A stretch of 64,000 nt of DNA from Cytobacillus luteolus (GTDB lineage: Bacteria > Bacillota > Bacilli > Bacillales > Bacillaceae_L). Where the stretch lies: positions 186,001 to 250,000 of the forward strand of contig NZ_JAGGKM010000004.1 in assembly GCF_017873715.1 (NCBI RefSeq). The letters are read 5' to 3'. Positions 45,514-56,137 of the stretch are shown here, in pieces. The stretch's first letter is position 1. Each line of letters opens with the position of its first letter. The notes under the pieces are model-generated. The model ran no database searches, was not told the origin of the DNA, and saw only the letters and a list, made by a program, of their open reading frames with translations. The position numbers were made by a program, and so were the translations under genes.

Positions 45514-46824
45514 TTAGATATTTTTACACTCTTCAACAATAAATGGTCTTACTTCAGATAGGAAATAGAGAGAACCGGTGACAATTAAAATTTCATCATT
45601 TGTGACTGATTTCATTTTTCTAGTGATACAACTTTTCCAATCCTCATCAAAGTCTTTTTTTTCAAAGGTTGATACATCAAATAACTCCTTCGCCGAGCTA
45701 ACTCGTGGAAAATCGAAGCTAGTGAATGAAAGTGATTCTGCAACTGTTTCTAAAGGTATGATCATATCAGATAATTTTTTATCTTTTAGTGCACAAAATA
45801 TAATGTGAACCTTACGATCATTGTATCTTGTATTGATTGTGTTAACTAAACTGTTAATTCCCTCTGGATTATGTGCCCCATCAATAATAATAGTCGGGCG
45901 ATCACAGAGTGTCTCAAACCTTCCAATCCATCTTGCTCTCTTTAGACCTTCTCTTATATGAGTTTCTTTAATAATAAAATCGTGTTGTTGCTGCAAAACA
46001 GATATCGCCATAAGTGAAAGCGCTGCATTTTTAATTTGATGCTCTCCCTTCATGGTAATAATCAATTCCTGAAAAGTATTAGTTGGAGTACGAATAGAAA
46101 ACTCTTCTCCATAAGCAATAGGACGTTTATTTGTTATGTGGTAATCCAGGTCTAAACAATATACCTGAGATTGTAATGAAGTGGCCCTATCCATTATTAC
46201 TTTAATCGCTTCTTCCTGCTCAACGCTTGATACTAGAGGTACACCCTCTTTAATAATTCCTGCTTTTTCAAAAGCGATTTCTGGTAAAGTTTCACCAAGA
46301 AGATTCATGTGGTCGTAACCGATATTCGTAATTACCGTTAAAAGAGGATTAATGATATTCGTAGAATCTAAACGTCCACCTAGGCCTGTCTCAAAAACGA
46401 CAATGTCCACATCCTCTTGATTGCCGAAATAGTAGAATGCCATCGCAGTAATGATTTCAAATTCGGTAGGAGAACCCCACTCTGTAGACTCTAACTCTAC
46501 GGCTAGAGGATAGATTATATTTGCTAATCTAACAATCTCCTCGTCAGCTATAGGATGACCATTTACACTAATTCTTTCGTTAAAGACTTCAAAGAAAGGT
46601 GATGTAAACGTACCAACATTATAGCCAGCACATTCGAGCATATTTCGAAGATAACAAACCGTTGATCCTTTTCCATTAGTACCCGCTACATGGATCGCGT
46701 TTATCTTATCATGGGGATGTTCAAGTCGTTCCATCATCCATTCCATCCGTTTTAGACCTGGCTTAATCCCCAGTCTGAGTCTTGAATGGATCCAGCCCAG
46801 AGCTTCTTCATAGGTAGTAAACAT
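45514..46824 (-). CDS. folC: Folylpolyglutamate/dihydrofolate synthase
   Basis: Adds glutamate to folates. The ATP-binding loop HVAGTNGKGST lies near residue 40, FTSPFFEVFNERI next, and the Mur ligase-like fold continues with GLGGRLDSTNII and DGAHNPEG. ATG 46824 has GGAGG 8 bp upstream; longer starts (TTG 46839) overlap that site. About 436 residues. Follows valS, as in B. subtilis, with a hairpin in between. Confidence 0.96.
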   Translation of the reverse strand: MFTTYEEALGWIHSRLRLGIKPGLKRMEWMMERLEHPHDKINAIHVAGTNGKGSTVCYLRNMLECAGYNVGTFTSPFFEVFNERISVNGHPIADEEIVRLANIIYPLAVELESTEWGSPTEFEIITAMAFYYFGNQEDVDIVVFETGLGGRLDSTNIINPLLTVITNIGYDHMNLLGETLPEIAFEKAGIIKEGVPLVSSVEQEEAIKVIMDRATSLQSQVYCLDLDYHITNKRPIAYGEEFSIRTPTNTFQELIITMKGEHQIKNAALSLMAISVLQQQHDFIIKETHIREGLKRARWIGRFETLCDRPTIIIDGAHNPEGINSLVNTINTRYNDRKVHIIFCALKDKKLSDMIIPLETVAESLSFTSFDFPRVSSAKELFDVSTFEKKDFDEDWKSCITRKMKSVTNDEILIVTGSLYFLSEVRPFIVEECKNI

Positions 46825-46870
46825 TTTCATGTCCTCCAAATATTTATCGTTTTTAGTAAAACATACTGAA

Positions 46871-46897
46871 GACGAATTCTACTAATAGAATTCGTCT
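46871..46897 (-). terminator. Hairpin between valS and folC
   Basis: A perfect 11-bp stem GACGAATTCTA / TAGAATTCGTC with a 4-nt loop. The tail on the minus strand is only weakly T-rich (TTCAGTATGTTTT), so termination may be partial. Confidence 0.55.
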
Positions 46898-46908
46898 CTT
46901 CAATACAT

Positions 46909-49548
46909 TTATGACTTTAGTTCTTCAATACGAGCACGAACAGCATCTCTTTTTTCAATATAGTCACTTTCTTTTGCTCGTTCTTCTTCAATTACTTGTG
47001 CTGGTGCTTTTTTTACAAAGCCCTCATTACTCAACTTCTTCTGTACACGCTCTACCTCTTTATCAAGCTTTTCTAGCTCTTTATTTAATCTCTTTACCTC
47101 TTCATCAATATTGATTAAACCTTCAAGAGGGAGAATAAGCTCTGCTCCAGTTACTACAGCAGTCATTGATTTCTCAGTTGATTGTACAGTTGTCGCAATA
47201 ATTAACTCACTTGTATTACAAAATCTTTGAAGATAAGAGCGATTCGTTTCTAATTGTTGAAGTATGCTCTCGTCTTTTGCTTTAATTTGTAATTTAATTT
47301 GTTTGCTCATTGGTGTATTTACTTCTGCTCGGATATTACGAACTGCACGAATGACATCTACTAATAAACGCATATCACTAGCTGCTTGTTTATCTGTAAA
47401 CTGTTCATTTACCGTTGGCCACTCTGCTACTGTAATAGACTCACCTTGGTGAGGTAGGTTTTGCCAAATCTCCTCCGTAATGAAAGGCATAAACGGATGT
47501 AATAGCCTCATAGTGTTATCTAATACATAAGCAAGTATGGATCTGGTTGTTTTCTTAGCTGATTCATTTTCTCCATAAAGTGGAAGCTTCGCCATTTCAA
47601 TATACCAATCACAGAAGTCATCCCAGATGAAGTTATATAATAAACGTCCAACTTCACCAAATTCATATTTATCTACAAGCTTTGTTACATTTTCAATTGT
47701 CTCATTTAAACGAGTTAAAATCCATTTATCCGCTACAGACTTTTCACCTGTTAAGTCAATTTCATCATAGGCTAAGCCGTCCATGTTCATTAGAGCGAAA
47801 CGTGATGCATTCCAAATCTTATTGGCAAAGTTCCAAGTTGCTTCAACCTTTTCGATACTAAAACGTAAATCCTGACCTGGTGAACTTCCTGTAGATAAGA
47901 AATAACGTAGTGAATCTGCACCGTACTCGGCAATAACTTCCATAGGATCTACACCGTTTCCAAGTGACTTACTCATTTTACGGCCTTCTGCGTCACGAAC
48001 TAAACCGTGAATTAAAACATCATCGAAAGGTCTTTTTTCTGTAAATTCTAGACCCTGGAAAATCATACGTGATACCCAGAAGAAAATGATATCATACCCA
48101 GTAACTAGAACGTTTGTCGGATAGTAACGTTTATAATCAGCTGATTCTACATCTGGCCAACCCATTGTTGAAAATGGCCATAGTGCCGAACTAAACCATG
48201 TATCTAGAACATCATTGTCTTGCTCCCAATTTTCGATATCTGTTGGCGGCTCATGATCTACATATACCTCGCCTGTCTCTTTATGGTACCAAGCAGGAAT
48301 ACGATGTCCCCACCAAAGCTGACGAGAGATACACCAATCTCGAATATTTTCCATCCAGCGAAGATATGTTTTTTCAAAACGATCAGGAACAAAATTAACT
48401 TTCTCTTCTTTAGATTGTAATTCAATCGCTTTGTCTGCAAGTGGTTGCATTTTTACAAACCATTGAGTAGATAAATAAGGTTCAACTACTGCTCCACTTC
48501 TTTCACTATGCCCTACTGAGTGTAAATGATCTTCAATTTTAAACAGTACGCCTGCTTCTTGAAGGTCTTTTACAATCTTTTTACGACACTCAAAGCGGTC
48601 TAGGCCTTGATATTCCCCTGCATTGGCATTCATTGTTCCATCTTCATTCATTACCAGAACACGTTCTAGATTATGTCGGTTTCCAATTTCAAAGTCATTT
48701 GGATCATGTGCAGGTGTAATTTTTACTGCACCAGAACCAAATTCCATATCAACGTAATCATCCCCAACAATCTCAATTTCACGACCTACAATTGGAAGAA
48801 TAACCTTTTTACCAATAAGGTGCTTGTAACGCTCATCTTCAGGATGAACTGCGATTGCTGTATCACCAAGCATTGTTTCAGGTCGAGTTGTTGCAACTTC
48901 AATATGACCTGATCCATCGGCTAATGGATAGCGCATGTGATAAAAAGCCCCTTGAACATCCTTGTAGATTACCTCTATATCTGAAAGGGCAGTTTTTGTA
49001 GCTGGATCCCAGTTAATGATATACTCTCCACGGTAGATTAGACCTTTTTTGTATAAAGAAACGAAAACCTCTCTTACTGCTTTTGATAAGCCTTCATCAA
49101 GAGTAAATCGTTCACGTGTATAATCGAGTCCTAAACCTAACTTGGCCCATTGCTCTCTAATATGGCCTGCATATTCTTCCTTCCATTTCCATGATTCTTC
49201 TAGGAATTTCTCACGGCCAAGATCATACCGTGATTTTCCTTCCTCACGAAGTTTACCTTCAACCTTTGCTTGAGTCGCAATACCTGCATGGTCCATTCCT
49301 GGAAGCCATAATACATCATAGCCCTGCATACGTTTAATTCTGGTAAGTATATCTTGTAAGGTCGTATCCCAAGCATGCCCTAAGTGTAACTTACCTGTTA
49401 CGTTTGGCGGTGGGATTACAATCGTATAAGGTTCTTTTTGAGGATCATTAGTTGCCTCAAAAAACTTACCCTTAAGCCAATATTCATAGCGATTTGCTTC
49501 AATTGTGGTTGGATCATATTTCGTAGACATTGTTTGTTCATTTTCCAT
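46909..49548 (-). CDS. valS: Valyl-tRNA synthetase
   Basis: Charges tRNA-Val. The class I motifs are present: [14 protein letters not shown] (HIGH region) near residue 50 and [12 protein letters not shown] (KMSKS) near residue 525. A C-terminal coiled coil ([19 protein letters not shown]) is typical of ValRS. About 879 residues from ATG 49548 or 880 from 49551; both lie behind AAAAGGAGGAAGC. The longer open frame to 49659 runs into the T-box terminator and is not used. Confidence 0.98.
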   Translation of the reverse strand: MENEQTMSTKYDPTTIEANRYEYWLKGKFFEATNDPQKEPYTIVIPPPNVTGKLHLGHAWDTTLQDILTRIKRMQGYDVLWLPGMDHAGIATQAKVEGKLREEGKSRYDLGREKFLEESWKWKEEYAGHIREQWAKLGLGLDYTRERFTLDEGLSKAVREVFVSLYKKGLIYRGEYIINWDPATKTALSDIEVIYKDVQGAFYHMRYPLADGSGHIEVATTRPETMLGDTAIAVHPEDERYKHLIGKKVILPIVGREIEIVGDDYVDMEFGSGAVKITPAHDPNDFEIGNRHNLERVLVMNEDGTMNANAGEYQGLDRFECRKKIVKDLQEAGVLFKIEDHLHSVGHSERSGAVVEPYLSTQWFVKMQPLADKAIELQSKEEKVNFVPDRFEKTYLRWMENIRDWCISRQLWWGHRIPAWYHKETGEVYVDHEPPTDIENWEQDNDVLDTWFSSALWPFSTMGWPDVESADYKRYYPTNVLVTGYDIIFFWVSRMIFQGLEFTEKRPFDDVLIHGLVRDAEGRKMSKSLGNGVDPMEVIAEYGADSLRYFLSTGSSPGQDLRFSIEKVEATWNFANKIWNASRFALMNMDGLAYDEIDLTGEKSVADKWILTRLNETIENVTKLVDKYEFGEVGRLLYNFIWDDFCDWYIEMAKLPLYGENESAKKTTRSILAYVLDNTMRLLHPFMPFITEEIWQNLPHQGESITVAEWPTVNEQFTDKQAASDMRLLVDVIRAVRNIRAEVNTPMSKQIKLQIKAKDESILQQLETNRSYLQRFCNTSELIIATTVQSTEKSMTAVVTGAELILPLEGLINIDEEVKRLNKELEKLDKEVERVQKKLSNEGFVKKAPAQVIEEERAKESDYIEKRDAVRARIEELKS

Positions 49549-49881
49549 CATGCTTCCTCCTTTTAACATTTCAAAAAAATTCCAAAATAAAAAACTCCAT
49601 TCATCCAATAAAGGACGAAAGGAGTTAATTTCCGCGGTACCACCTTTTTTCTTAAACAATACAAAAAATGTACTATTTAAGCTCTCTAACGATAACGGCT
49701 ATTGCCGGCTATTACTACTTGAGAAATACTCCAATCATAATAGCTACTCAAGGGCGACCTTCCAATTTAACCATCCTAAGAAATCTCACAGCTAATGATT
49801 TCTCTCTCTGAAGGTGTTAACATTGTACTCTTCCCAATCACTGTATGTTTATATAAGAATTTTTCATAACATTAATATCTT
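49549..49881 (-). ncRNA. T-box leader of valS
   Basis: The minus strand carries the T-box sequence AAGGTGGTACCGCGG (near 49635-49650), the terminator stem AACTCC / GGAGTT with a T-run just before valS, and a GAGTAG element after stem I. A GUC triplet (49756-49758) is a plausible specifier for tRNA-Val. This fills most of the 495-bp gap between valS and the small plus-strand gene. Uncharged tRNA-Val should stabilise the antiterminator and allow valS expression. Confidence 0.9.
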
Positions 49882-49887
49882 TTATAT

Positions 49888-49917
49888 ATAGTACCTAAAA
49901 AATGTTCGTAACGTCAA
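49888..49917 (-). promoter_or_regulatory. Candidate promoter of valS
   Basis: TTGACG, 18 bp, TACTAT on the minus strand, just upstream of the T-box leader. A TATATA a few bases further is an alternative -10. Confidence 0.45.
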
Positions 49918-50043
49918 TAATCTTCTCCAAAATTTTAATATTTTATACTGCAGTATATGAAACATGCTTAAAAATGGAACTTAAATATTTAGTTCAGCAT
50001 ATTTTAGTAATATCAACAGAATGTTTCAATAGGAGGACACTAT

Positions 50044-50235
50044 ATGAGAAGACGGTTTAAACATTATTCTTATCCCCCTTGGCTGAGACAAACACGAGCA
50101 GTTTGTGTACAGTTTATAATTCCAATAACTATATTCCAAGGTATTCGCACCATACTACTTCCAACAACCTTTGATGTAATTTTACTTGCCATTTTCATTT
50201 TATTAGCTGTATCCCTGCATTTGGAATGGCTATAA
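50044..50235 (+). CDS. Small hypothetical membrane protein
   Basis: 63 residues with a basic start (MRRRFKHYSYPPWLRQTR) and two hydrophobic segments (VQFIIPITIFQGI and VILLAIFILLAVSLHLEWL). A good RBS (AGGAGG 7 bp upstream) and a terminator directly after it indicate a real gene. I do not recognise a family. It is the only plus-strand gene between the minor pilins and the 59.7-kb region. Confidence 0.7.
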   Translation: MRRRFKHYSYPPWLRQTRAVCVQFIIPITIFQGIRTILLPTTFDVILLAIFILLAVSLHLEWL

Positions 50236-50239
50236 AAAT

Positions 50240-50276
50240 ATCCCATACACTTTTACTATGTATGGGATTGGTTTTC
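50240..50276. terminator. Convergent terminator of the small gene and ysxE
   Basis: Stem TCCCATACA / TGTATGGGA with T-rich tails on both sides. The stem overlaps the ysxE stop codon. Confidence 0.8.
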
Positions 50277-51320
50277 TTCCTGATTCAATTCTAGTTCTTC
50301 TTGTGCTTTTCTTCTTCTCTCATCTTCCACAATGGTCGTAAGGAAAAACTCAATATTCTTCATTTGCCAATAAGCTCTTTGAAGAGAGGCAACAAATTGA
50401 CGCTCACTCATTGAATTTTTACTGTTTTCATATTTATACACACAGCGATAAATAGGTTCAGGGAATGCCATATAGCTTAGAAAAAGAAGGAGCTCTTCTT
50501 CCTTTAGTGGATAGTACTTTCTATAAGTAGAAAGCCATTCAAAACAATCGTAGCTTTGTATTGGATAGGTATGGAGGGTCCGATAAAAGAATAGGACAAG
50601 ATCATTTACTGGGGTTCCTACTTTTGAATCTTCTAGGTTACAAAAGTATCCACTTCCGTTTTTATCAAATAGAAAATGTCTAACAGATACCTTACCATGA
50701 TTTAATACTGTTCTGTTTTTCTTCGTTTCTTTCATTTGTTCATACCATTCTTCTAACTTCATATAGGCAAAATTACTACCTTGGACAGTATCATGATAAA
50801 TTGAACAGAATTGCAACTCAAATGGTGACATGTACCATTTATTTTCACACTTTGTGATAAATGATTCTAAAAACTCTTTTCTCCTATCCCACTGTTCGAT
50901 ATGAAAACGATGATGCTCAGAAATTTCTTGCTCTACCACTTCAAACTCTTTAGAAGAATAGGAGTGTAGTCTAGCTAATTCTTTGAAAAGTAACTGATGT
51001 CGATCATCCCGCTCTTCTCCCAATTCATTACTATACCATGGCATTAAGTAATGGTATTTATTATCAAATAAAGTTAAAAAATGATTATCAACAGTGGCAT
51101 GTATTGGAACAATTTTTGTGTAACCACTCTTATATAGTTTACGGATAATTGTTGGAAACTCCAAGGCACGCTTTGCTGAAATCGTTTTTAAAGCAAACAC
51201 ACCGTTTTTGGTGTACACTTTTTTAACCTTACCAAATTCCTCTATAAAATCTGCCTTAAGATTATACCTGTTTAGAATCGGCCCATAATAATTTATTAGA
51301 TTTTCAGTCATAAGGGCCAC
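50256..51320 (-). CDS. ysxE: Spore coat protein YsxE (CotS/kinase-like)
   Basis: A 354-residue protein with the aminoglycoside phosphotransferase-like fold of the CotS/YsxE family. VKKVYTKNGVFALKTISAK resembles the nucleotide loop, and VLNHGKVSVRHFLFDKNGSGYF the catalytic segment with its usual HGD replaced by HGK. The family is found in spore coats without proven activity. It follows spoVID as in B. subtilis. Start GTG 51320 or ATG 51311; both have a weak RBS. Confidence 0.88.
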   Translation of the reverse strand: MALMTENLINYYGPILNRYNLKADFIEEFGKVKKVYTKNGVFALKTISAKRALEFPTIIRKLYKSGYTKIVPIHATVDNHFLTLFDNKYHYLMPWYSNELGEERDDRHQLLFKELARLHSYSSKEFEVVEQEISEHHRFHIEQWDRRKEFLESFITKCENKWYMSPFELQFCSIYHDTVQGSNFAYMKLEEWYEQMKETKKNRTVLNHGKVSVRHFLFDKNGSGYFCNLEDSKVGTPVNDLVLFFYRTLHTYPIQSYDCFEWLSTYRKYYPLKEEELLLFLSYMAFPEPIYRCVYKYENSKNSMSERQFVASLQRAYWQMKNIEFFLTTIVEDERRRKAQEELELNQEENQSHT

Positions 51321-51395
51321 ACACTCACTTTCTTATAGAATTTTACAAAACTTAGCTTCTAGTAAAGAAAATACGTACCCATTCTAGGTAATGCT

Positions 51396-51441
51396 TAAAT
51401 AAAAACAGGTGAGGAGAAAATACTCACTCACGCTGTTTGTT
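51396..51441 (-). terminator. Terminator after spoVID
   Basis: Stem AACAG-GTGAG / CTCAC-CTGTT (one bulged base) with a T-run on the minus strand. It would separate spoVID from ysxE, at least in part. Confidence 0.7.
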
Positions 51442-51454
51442 TGTATCATCATCT

Positions 51455-52630
51455 TTATTTCTTACTTACTGTAACTGGAATGTAAAGTAATTGTCCTTCA
51501 CTTACATCATGGTTTAAATCGATATCATTTGCTCTTAAAAGATGTTGAACATTTACTTCATATCGTTCAGCAATGATATCTAATGTATCTCCTTGCTGTG
51601 CAATACAAATCTTCATCTTTGTAAAATCCTCATCGTCATCACGTGCAAATATTTTAGTTAAGTATAGAGCATTTTCGCTTCTCTTACCTGCTGGTTGTTG
51701 CTCTTGTTCACCATCATACGTTGGTGCATCTTTCATATTGGCAGCAACTTTCTCTTTTTCTCTCTCTTGTGGAGCCCAATTTTGGTTATCTTCGGCTCTA
51801 CTCTTCATCCCAATTTGCATAACCGGTTGTTTAACCTCTTCAACAGCCTCTTCAACTACTTCATTAGCGTCGTCCAGATCCTCATGATAAGCTTCTTTTC
51901 TTCCTTCTATTTCAAAAGGAGTGTACAAATCTGATTCTTCTTCTGGTTCCTCATTTTCAGAAGCATCTTCTTGTTCACTAACAACAGGTGAAAGCTCTTC
52001 AAGTTCCTCTGTTTCTTGCTCTTCATTTCTTGCGTAAGTAGTATCTTCTTTTTCTTCATTCCATTCCCTAGAAGCAACAAAAGGTGAATGTTCATCCTCG
52101 TTACTGCTTAGGTTGTTATCGTTTTCGTTTTCGTTGTTCACTACTTTTGTATCGTAGCGGTCCTCTTGTTCATTTTCCAATGAAGGAACACTTTGCTGAC
52201 TTCCATAAATTCCACTTATTGATAAATCAGCAACTAATTGTAGACATCCATATCGTGGTAACTCATAATCAAATGAATCAATAGCTACATAAACATCGTC
52301 CAGGTTTTGAATTCTGTTTTTCGGTATGGTTACGTCTACAGGGAATCTGTGTTTAAGTTCACTTACTCCATCTTCACGAGTTGTAATCTCATTTACTACT
52401 CTTAAGGCAGTATAATCCCTAGGTTCTTCATCCTCTGAACGATTTTCATCTATGCGATATTCCCCTGATAGTTGTAATGCCCCTCGAATCGAAACGTATT
52501 GATCATGTTCTTGAATAACAATATCTGGGTCTAGTGTAATTGAAACAAGCTCTGAGACTTCCTGTCCCTTTTGAAACCAGACTGACTCTTCTACAGAAAA
52601 TCGTAAGCACGATTGATTATCTGATGCCAA
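51455..52630 (-). CDS. spoVID: Stage VI sporulation protein D (SpoVID)
   Basis: Coat morphogenetic protein that makes the coat encase the spore. The N-terminal region 1-160 (LRFSVEESVWFQKGQEV, GALQLSGEYRI) matches the SpoVID N-domain, then comes a long Glu-rich linker. The C-terminal LysM domain (ICIAQQGDTLDIIAERYEVN ... EGQLLYIPV) binds peptidoglycan intermediates. The start is TTG 52630 with AGGAGGAATAGACT upstream. 391 residues, shorter than the 575-residue B. subtilis protein because of the linker. SafA, its known partner, is coded at 1.5 kb. Confidence 0.92.
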   Translation of the reverse strand: MASDNQSCLRFSVEESVWFQKGQEVSELVSITLDPDIVIQEHDQYVSIRGALQLSGEYRIDENRSEDEEPRDYTALRVVNEITTREDGVSELKHRFPVDVTIPKNRIQNLDDVYVAIDSFDYELPRYGCLQLVADLSISGIYGSQQSVPSLENEQEDRYDTKVVNNENENDNNLSSNEDEHSPFVASREWNEEKEDTTYARNEEQETEELEELSPVVSEQEDASENEEPEEESDLYTPFEIEGRKEAYHEDLDDANEVVEEAVEEVKQPVMQIGMKSRAEDNQNWAPQEREKEKVAANMKDAPTYDGEQEQQPAGKRSENALYLTKIFARDDDEDFTKMKICIAQQGDTLDIIAERYEVNVQHLLRANDIDLNHDVSEGQLLYIPVTVSKK

Positions 52631-52775
52631 AGTCTATTCCTCCTTTCAGTTCCCACACGAAACTTTTTACTATGACAATACAGATTTATGTCCGGAAACT
52701 GTGTTTTATGATTAAAATCTAAAGAAAAGAAGCTTTTAATTAAATATTTTTCACTTTGAAATGGACCGTTCCTTT

Positions 52776-52890
52776 GCGCTGCAGGCACTTGCTTTCCGCG
52801 GGGAGGGATTCTAGCCTCCTCGGCTCTTCGCACCTGTGGGGTCTCGAACTTCCCTCTACTTCCCGCAGGAGTCAAGTGCCTTCCGCTCCA
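52776..52890. repeat. Structured intergenic repeat, copy 3
   Basis: About 115 bp, nearly identical to the copy at 12.0 kb: GCAGGCACTTGCTTTCCGCG at the left and CCCGCAGGAGTCAAGTGCC at the right, with the inner arm AGCCTCCTCGGCTC / CCTGTGGGGTCTC. It lies in the 373-bp spacer between spoVID and hemL, which otherwise holds only the hemL terminator and the spoVID upstream region. Confidence 0.85.
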
Positions 52891-52945
52891 ATCCACTCTA
52901 CTCTAGTTATAAGATCCATCATTCTCTATATGAAATACATAAAGC

Positions 52946-52999
52946 AAAAAAGAGACCGGCCTCTCACTTTGTAAATCTGAGTGAGGAGACTAGTCTCTT
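52946..52999 (-). terminator. Terminator of the hem operon
   Basis: Stem AAGAGAC ... CTCAC / GTGAG ... GTCTCTT with internal loop and a T-rich tail on the minus strand, right after hemL. Confidence 0.8.
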
Positions 53000-53003
53000 A
53001 TTA

Positions 53004-54293
53004 TTATTTATTGAGTATTGCAAATGAATTTTCAGCTGCTTGAATTGTTTTTTCGATGTCTTCGTCTGTATGGGCAGTTGAGAGGAACATTCCTTCGAAT
53101 TGGGAAGGTGGAAGGAAGATTCCTTGGTTGGCCATTTCTTTAAAATAGGCTGCGAAGTATTCTAAATTAGATTTCTTCGCTTGATCATAATTCGTTACTT
53201 CTTGATCGTTAAAGAAGTATCCTACCATTGAGCCAGCACGGGTAAATGCACAAGGTACATTATATTTTTCCGCTGCGGATTTTAATCCTTCAATTAAGCG
53301 GTCTGCTTTTCTTGAGAACTCTTTGTAAGATTCAGGCGTTAACTGGAGTAGCGTCTCATATCCAGCGGTCATTGCTAGAGGATTTCCTGATAATGTTCCT
53401 GCCTGATAAATCGGTCCACTTGGTGCCACTTGCTGCATAATCTCAGCTTTACCACCATAAGCTCCCACAGGTAATCCTCCACCAATTACTTTTCCAAGAC
53501 ATGTTAAATCTGGGGTTACTCCGTAGTAGCCCTGTGCACAATGATAATCTACACGGAATCCAGTCATTACCTCGTCAAAAATCAGTAGTGAACCGTATTG
53601 CTCAGTAATGCTTCTTAATTCTTCTAAGAATCCAGCTTTTGGTGTAACAACTCCCATATTTCCAGCAACTGGCTCTACAATAATACAAGCTATATCTTCA
53701 CCATATTGTTCAAATGCATATCTCACGCTTTCTAGGTCGTTATATGGCACGGTTATTGTGTTTTGTGCAACACTTTCTGGGACACCTGGACTATCTGGTA
53801 ATCCTAGTGTTGCTACACCTGAACCAGCTTTAATTAATAAAGAATCACCATGTCCATGGTAACACCCTTCAAATTTCATGATCTTGTTTCGTTTAGTATA
53901 ACCTCTAGCTAAACGTAAAGCACTCATCGTAGCTTCAGTACCCGAACTTACCATTCTCACAACTTCAATAGATGGTACACGTTCAATCACTAGCTTTGCC
54001 ATTTCATTTTCAATTAAAGTAGGTGCACCGAAGCTTGTCCCACGTTCCGTTACCTTTTTGATTGCTTCAACGACCCTAGGATTAGAGTGTCCATGAATGA
54101 GTGGACCCCATGACAAAACATAATCTATGTATTCATTACCATCAATATCGTATATCTTCGAACCTTCACCACGTTCAATAAAAATCGGATCCATATTTAC
54201 TTGCTTAAATGCACGGACAGGACTGTTTACACCACCTGGCATTAACTTTCCTGCTTCCTTAAAAGCTTCTAAAGATTTCGTATAGCTACGCAT
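53004..54293 (-). CDS. hemL: Glutamate-1-semialdehyde 2,1-aminomutase
   Basis: PLP enzyme making 5-aminolevulinate. The PLP lysine lies in [17 protein letters not shown] near residue 268, and [11 protein letters not shown] and [16 protein letters not shown] are family motifs. 429 residues. Last gene of hemAXCDBL, as in B. subtilis. A perfect-stem hairpin lies between it and hemB. Confidence 0.97.
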   Translation of the reverse strand: MRSYTKSLEAFKEAGKLMPGGVNSPVRAFKQVNMDPIFIERGEGSKIYDIDGNEYIDYVLSWGPLIHGHSNPRVVEAIKKVTERGTSFGAPTLIENEMAKLVIERVPSIEVVRMVSSGTEATMSALRLARGYTKRNKIMKFEGCYHGHGDSLLIKAGSGVATLGLPDSPGVPESVAQNTITVPYNDLESVRYAFEQYGEDIACIIVEPVAGNMGVVTPKAGFLEELRSITEQYGSLLIFDEVMTGFRVDYHCAQGYYGVTPDLTCLGKVIGGGLPVGAYGGKAEIMQQVAPSGPIYQAGTLSGNPLAMTAGYETLLQLTPESYKEFSRKADRLIEGLKSAAEKYNVPCAFTRAGSMVGYFFNDQEVTNYDQAKKSNLEYFAAYFKEMANQGIFLPPSQFEGMFLSTAHTDEDIEKTIQAAENSFAILNK

Positions 54294-54332
54294 AGACAGA
54301 TCTCCTTTGTTGTAATCTTTTAGTTTTGAAAG

Positions 54333-54353
54333 AAGGTAGACACTGTCTACCTT
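54333..54353 (-). promoter_or_regulatory. Short hairpin between hemB and hemL
   Basis: AAGGTAGACA followed after one base by its reverse complement, without a good T-run. It may be an intra-operon attenuator or a processing site. Confidence 0.4.
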
Positions 54354-54362
54354 TATATCTCC

Positions 54363-55340
54363 TTACTTAGATAACCATCTAGCTACATCTTTTGCAAAAT
54401 AAGTAATAATTAAATCAACACCAGCACGCTTCATTCCGATTAACATTTCTTGAACAATTTCTTTCTCATTTATCCAGCCATTTGCAGCAGCTGCTTTAAC
54501 CATTGAATACTCTCCACTCACGTTATAAGCAACTACAGGAACATTATAATTATTTTTCACATCACGGATAATGTCCATATATGATAGTGCTGGTTTAACG
54601 ATCAAGAAGTCTGCACCCTCAAGAATGTCTGATTCAGCCTCTCGTAAAGCCTCGGCACGATTTGCCGGGTCCATTTGATACGTTTTACGGTCACCAAATT
54701 GTGGAGAACTATGTGCCGCATCACGGAACGGGCCATAAAAAGCAGATGAATACTTAACTGCATATGACATAATTGGTATATGGTGAAACCCAGCTTCATC
54801 TAGGCCATAGCGAATAGCTGCTACAAAACCATCCATCATGTTCGACGGTGCGATAATATCAGCACCAGCCTTAGCCTGACTAATTGCTGTTCTAGCTAAT
54901 AAATCTAAAGTCGGATCATTCAGCACTTGTCCTTCTTCAACAATTCCACAGTGCCCGTGTGACGTGTATTGGCATAGACAAGTATCTGCAATCACAACAA
55001 GCTCAGGAAATGACTCTTTAATCACTTTAATTGCTTTTTGAACAATCCCATTATCATGATAGGCTTCAGTTCCTAGCTCATCTTTGTTTGCTGGTACACC
55101 AAACACAATAACTGATTTAATACCAAGGTCCACAACTTCTTGCATTTCAGCAATAAGTAGGTCTAATGATAAATGAAACACCTCAGGCATTGAAGCAACA
55201 GGATTTTTAATATTTTCACCTTCAACTACAAAAATTGGATAAATTAAATCCTCTTTATGTAAGTATGTTTCTCTAACAAGTCCTCTTAAATTTTCTGTGT
55301 GTCGTAATCTTCTATGTCTTGAAAACTGAAGCTCACTCAT
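54363..55340 (-). CDS. hemB: Porphobilinogen synthase (delta-aminolevulinic acid dehydratase)
   Basis: Condenses two 5-aminolevulinate to porphobilinogen. The zinc cysteines appear in [14 protein letters not shown] (near residue 125), and the Schiff-base lysines lie in [14 protein letters not shown] and [11 protein letters not shown]. 325 residues. Two bp separate it from hemD. A zinc-dependent form is indicated by the cysteine motif. Confidence 0.97.
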   Translation of the reverse strand: MSELQFSRHRRLRHTENLRGLVRETYLHKEDLIYPIFVVEGENIKNPVASMPEVFHLSLDLLIAEMQEVVDLGIKSVIVFGVPANKDELGTEAYHDNGIVQKAIKVIKESFPELVVIADTCLCQYTSHGHCGIVEEGQVLNDPTLDLLARTAISQAKAGADIIAPSNMMDGFVAAIRYGLDEAGFHHIPIMSYAVKYSSAFYGPFRDAAHSSPQFGDRKTYQMDPANRAEALREAESDILEGADFLIVKPALSYMDIIRDVKNNYNVPVVAYNVSGEYSMVKAAAANGWINEKEIVQEMLIGMKRAGVDLIITYFAKDVARWLSK

Positions 55341-55342
55341 TT

Positions 55343-56137
55343 TTATTCCTCCCTTTTCGTGGGTTGATTATAATAATGTACGATTTCTTCTAGTAAGTTA
55401 TCGGTTGTATAACGACTAGGACAAATTTGTACTTTAAGACCTGCTTCTATAGCTGTTTGTTTTGCAATTGGCCCTATGCACGCAACTACTAATTTATTGA
55501 TATATTCCCAATCTTCCATCGTGTCAACTAGCTTTAAAAAGTATGTAACAGTAGAAGAACTAGTAAAGGTTACAACATCTATATGCGGTAATTGACTAAC
55601 TAGCTTTTCTTTCATATTTTCATTAGCCACAGTGTTGTAGACGATTAAATCGTTTACTTTTGCTCCTATTGCTTCAAATTCATGAACTAGTATCTTCCTA
55701 GACAAATTTCCTCTAGCCAGCAAAATACGGCTAGTGGAGTTCACATAAGGTTTTAATATATCTATTAACCCCTCTGCTACAAATTCATTAGGAACAATAT
55801 CTGCTTTATAGCCGAGTGCTAATAATGCTTCAGCTGTCTTTGTACCAACTACCGCAATTCGGGGTAATTGCCGTTCTTCTACAGGCAGCTGCTCAAAAAG
55901 TTTAAAAAAGAACTCTACACCATTTTTGCTAGTAAAGACAAGCCAATCAAATGATGAAACCTTTTTTATCTCTTCTAGTAATTCAGTTTCTGCTCGATTT
56001 GGATATGTAAATGAAAGGAGTGGAATCTCAATCGGGATCCCACCTGCTTTCCTTATCTTTTCTGAGAAGTCAGAAGCCTGTTCCTTACCTCTAGTTACTA
56101 GTATTACCTTTCCATGTAGAGGTTTGGTCTCGTTCAT
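55343..56137 (-). CDS. hemD: Uroporphyrinogen-III synthase
   Basis: Closes the tetrapyrrole ring with inversion of ring D. 264 residues of the typical low-conservation two-domain type ([14 protein letters not shown] and [14 protein letters not shown] are family-like). The ATG overlaps the hemC stop by one base. Called from fold pattern and operon position. Confidence 0.92.
   Translation of the reverse strand: MNETKPLHGKVILVTRGKEQASDFSEKIRKAGGIPIEIPLLSFTYPNRAETELLEEIKKVSSFDWLVFTSKNGVEFFFKLFEQLPVEERQLPRIAVVGTKTAEALLALGYKADIVPNEFVAEGLIDILKPYVNSTSRILLARGNLSRKILVHEFEAIGAKVNDLIVYNTVANENMKEKLVSQLPHIDVVTFTSSSTVTYFLKLVDTMEDWEYINKLVVACIGPIAKQTAIEAGLKVQICPSRYTTDNLLEEIVHYYNQPTKREE

Noticed and set aside
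49549-49659. Longer N-terminus of ValS
   Set aside because: It would be translated from the T-box terminator; the RBS lies before 49551/49548.
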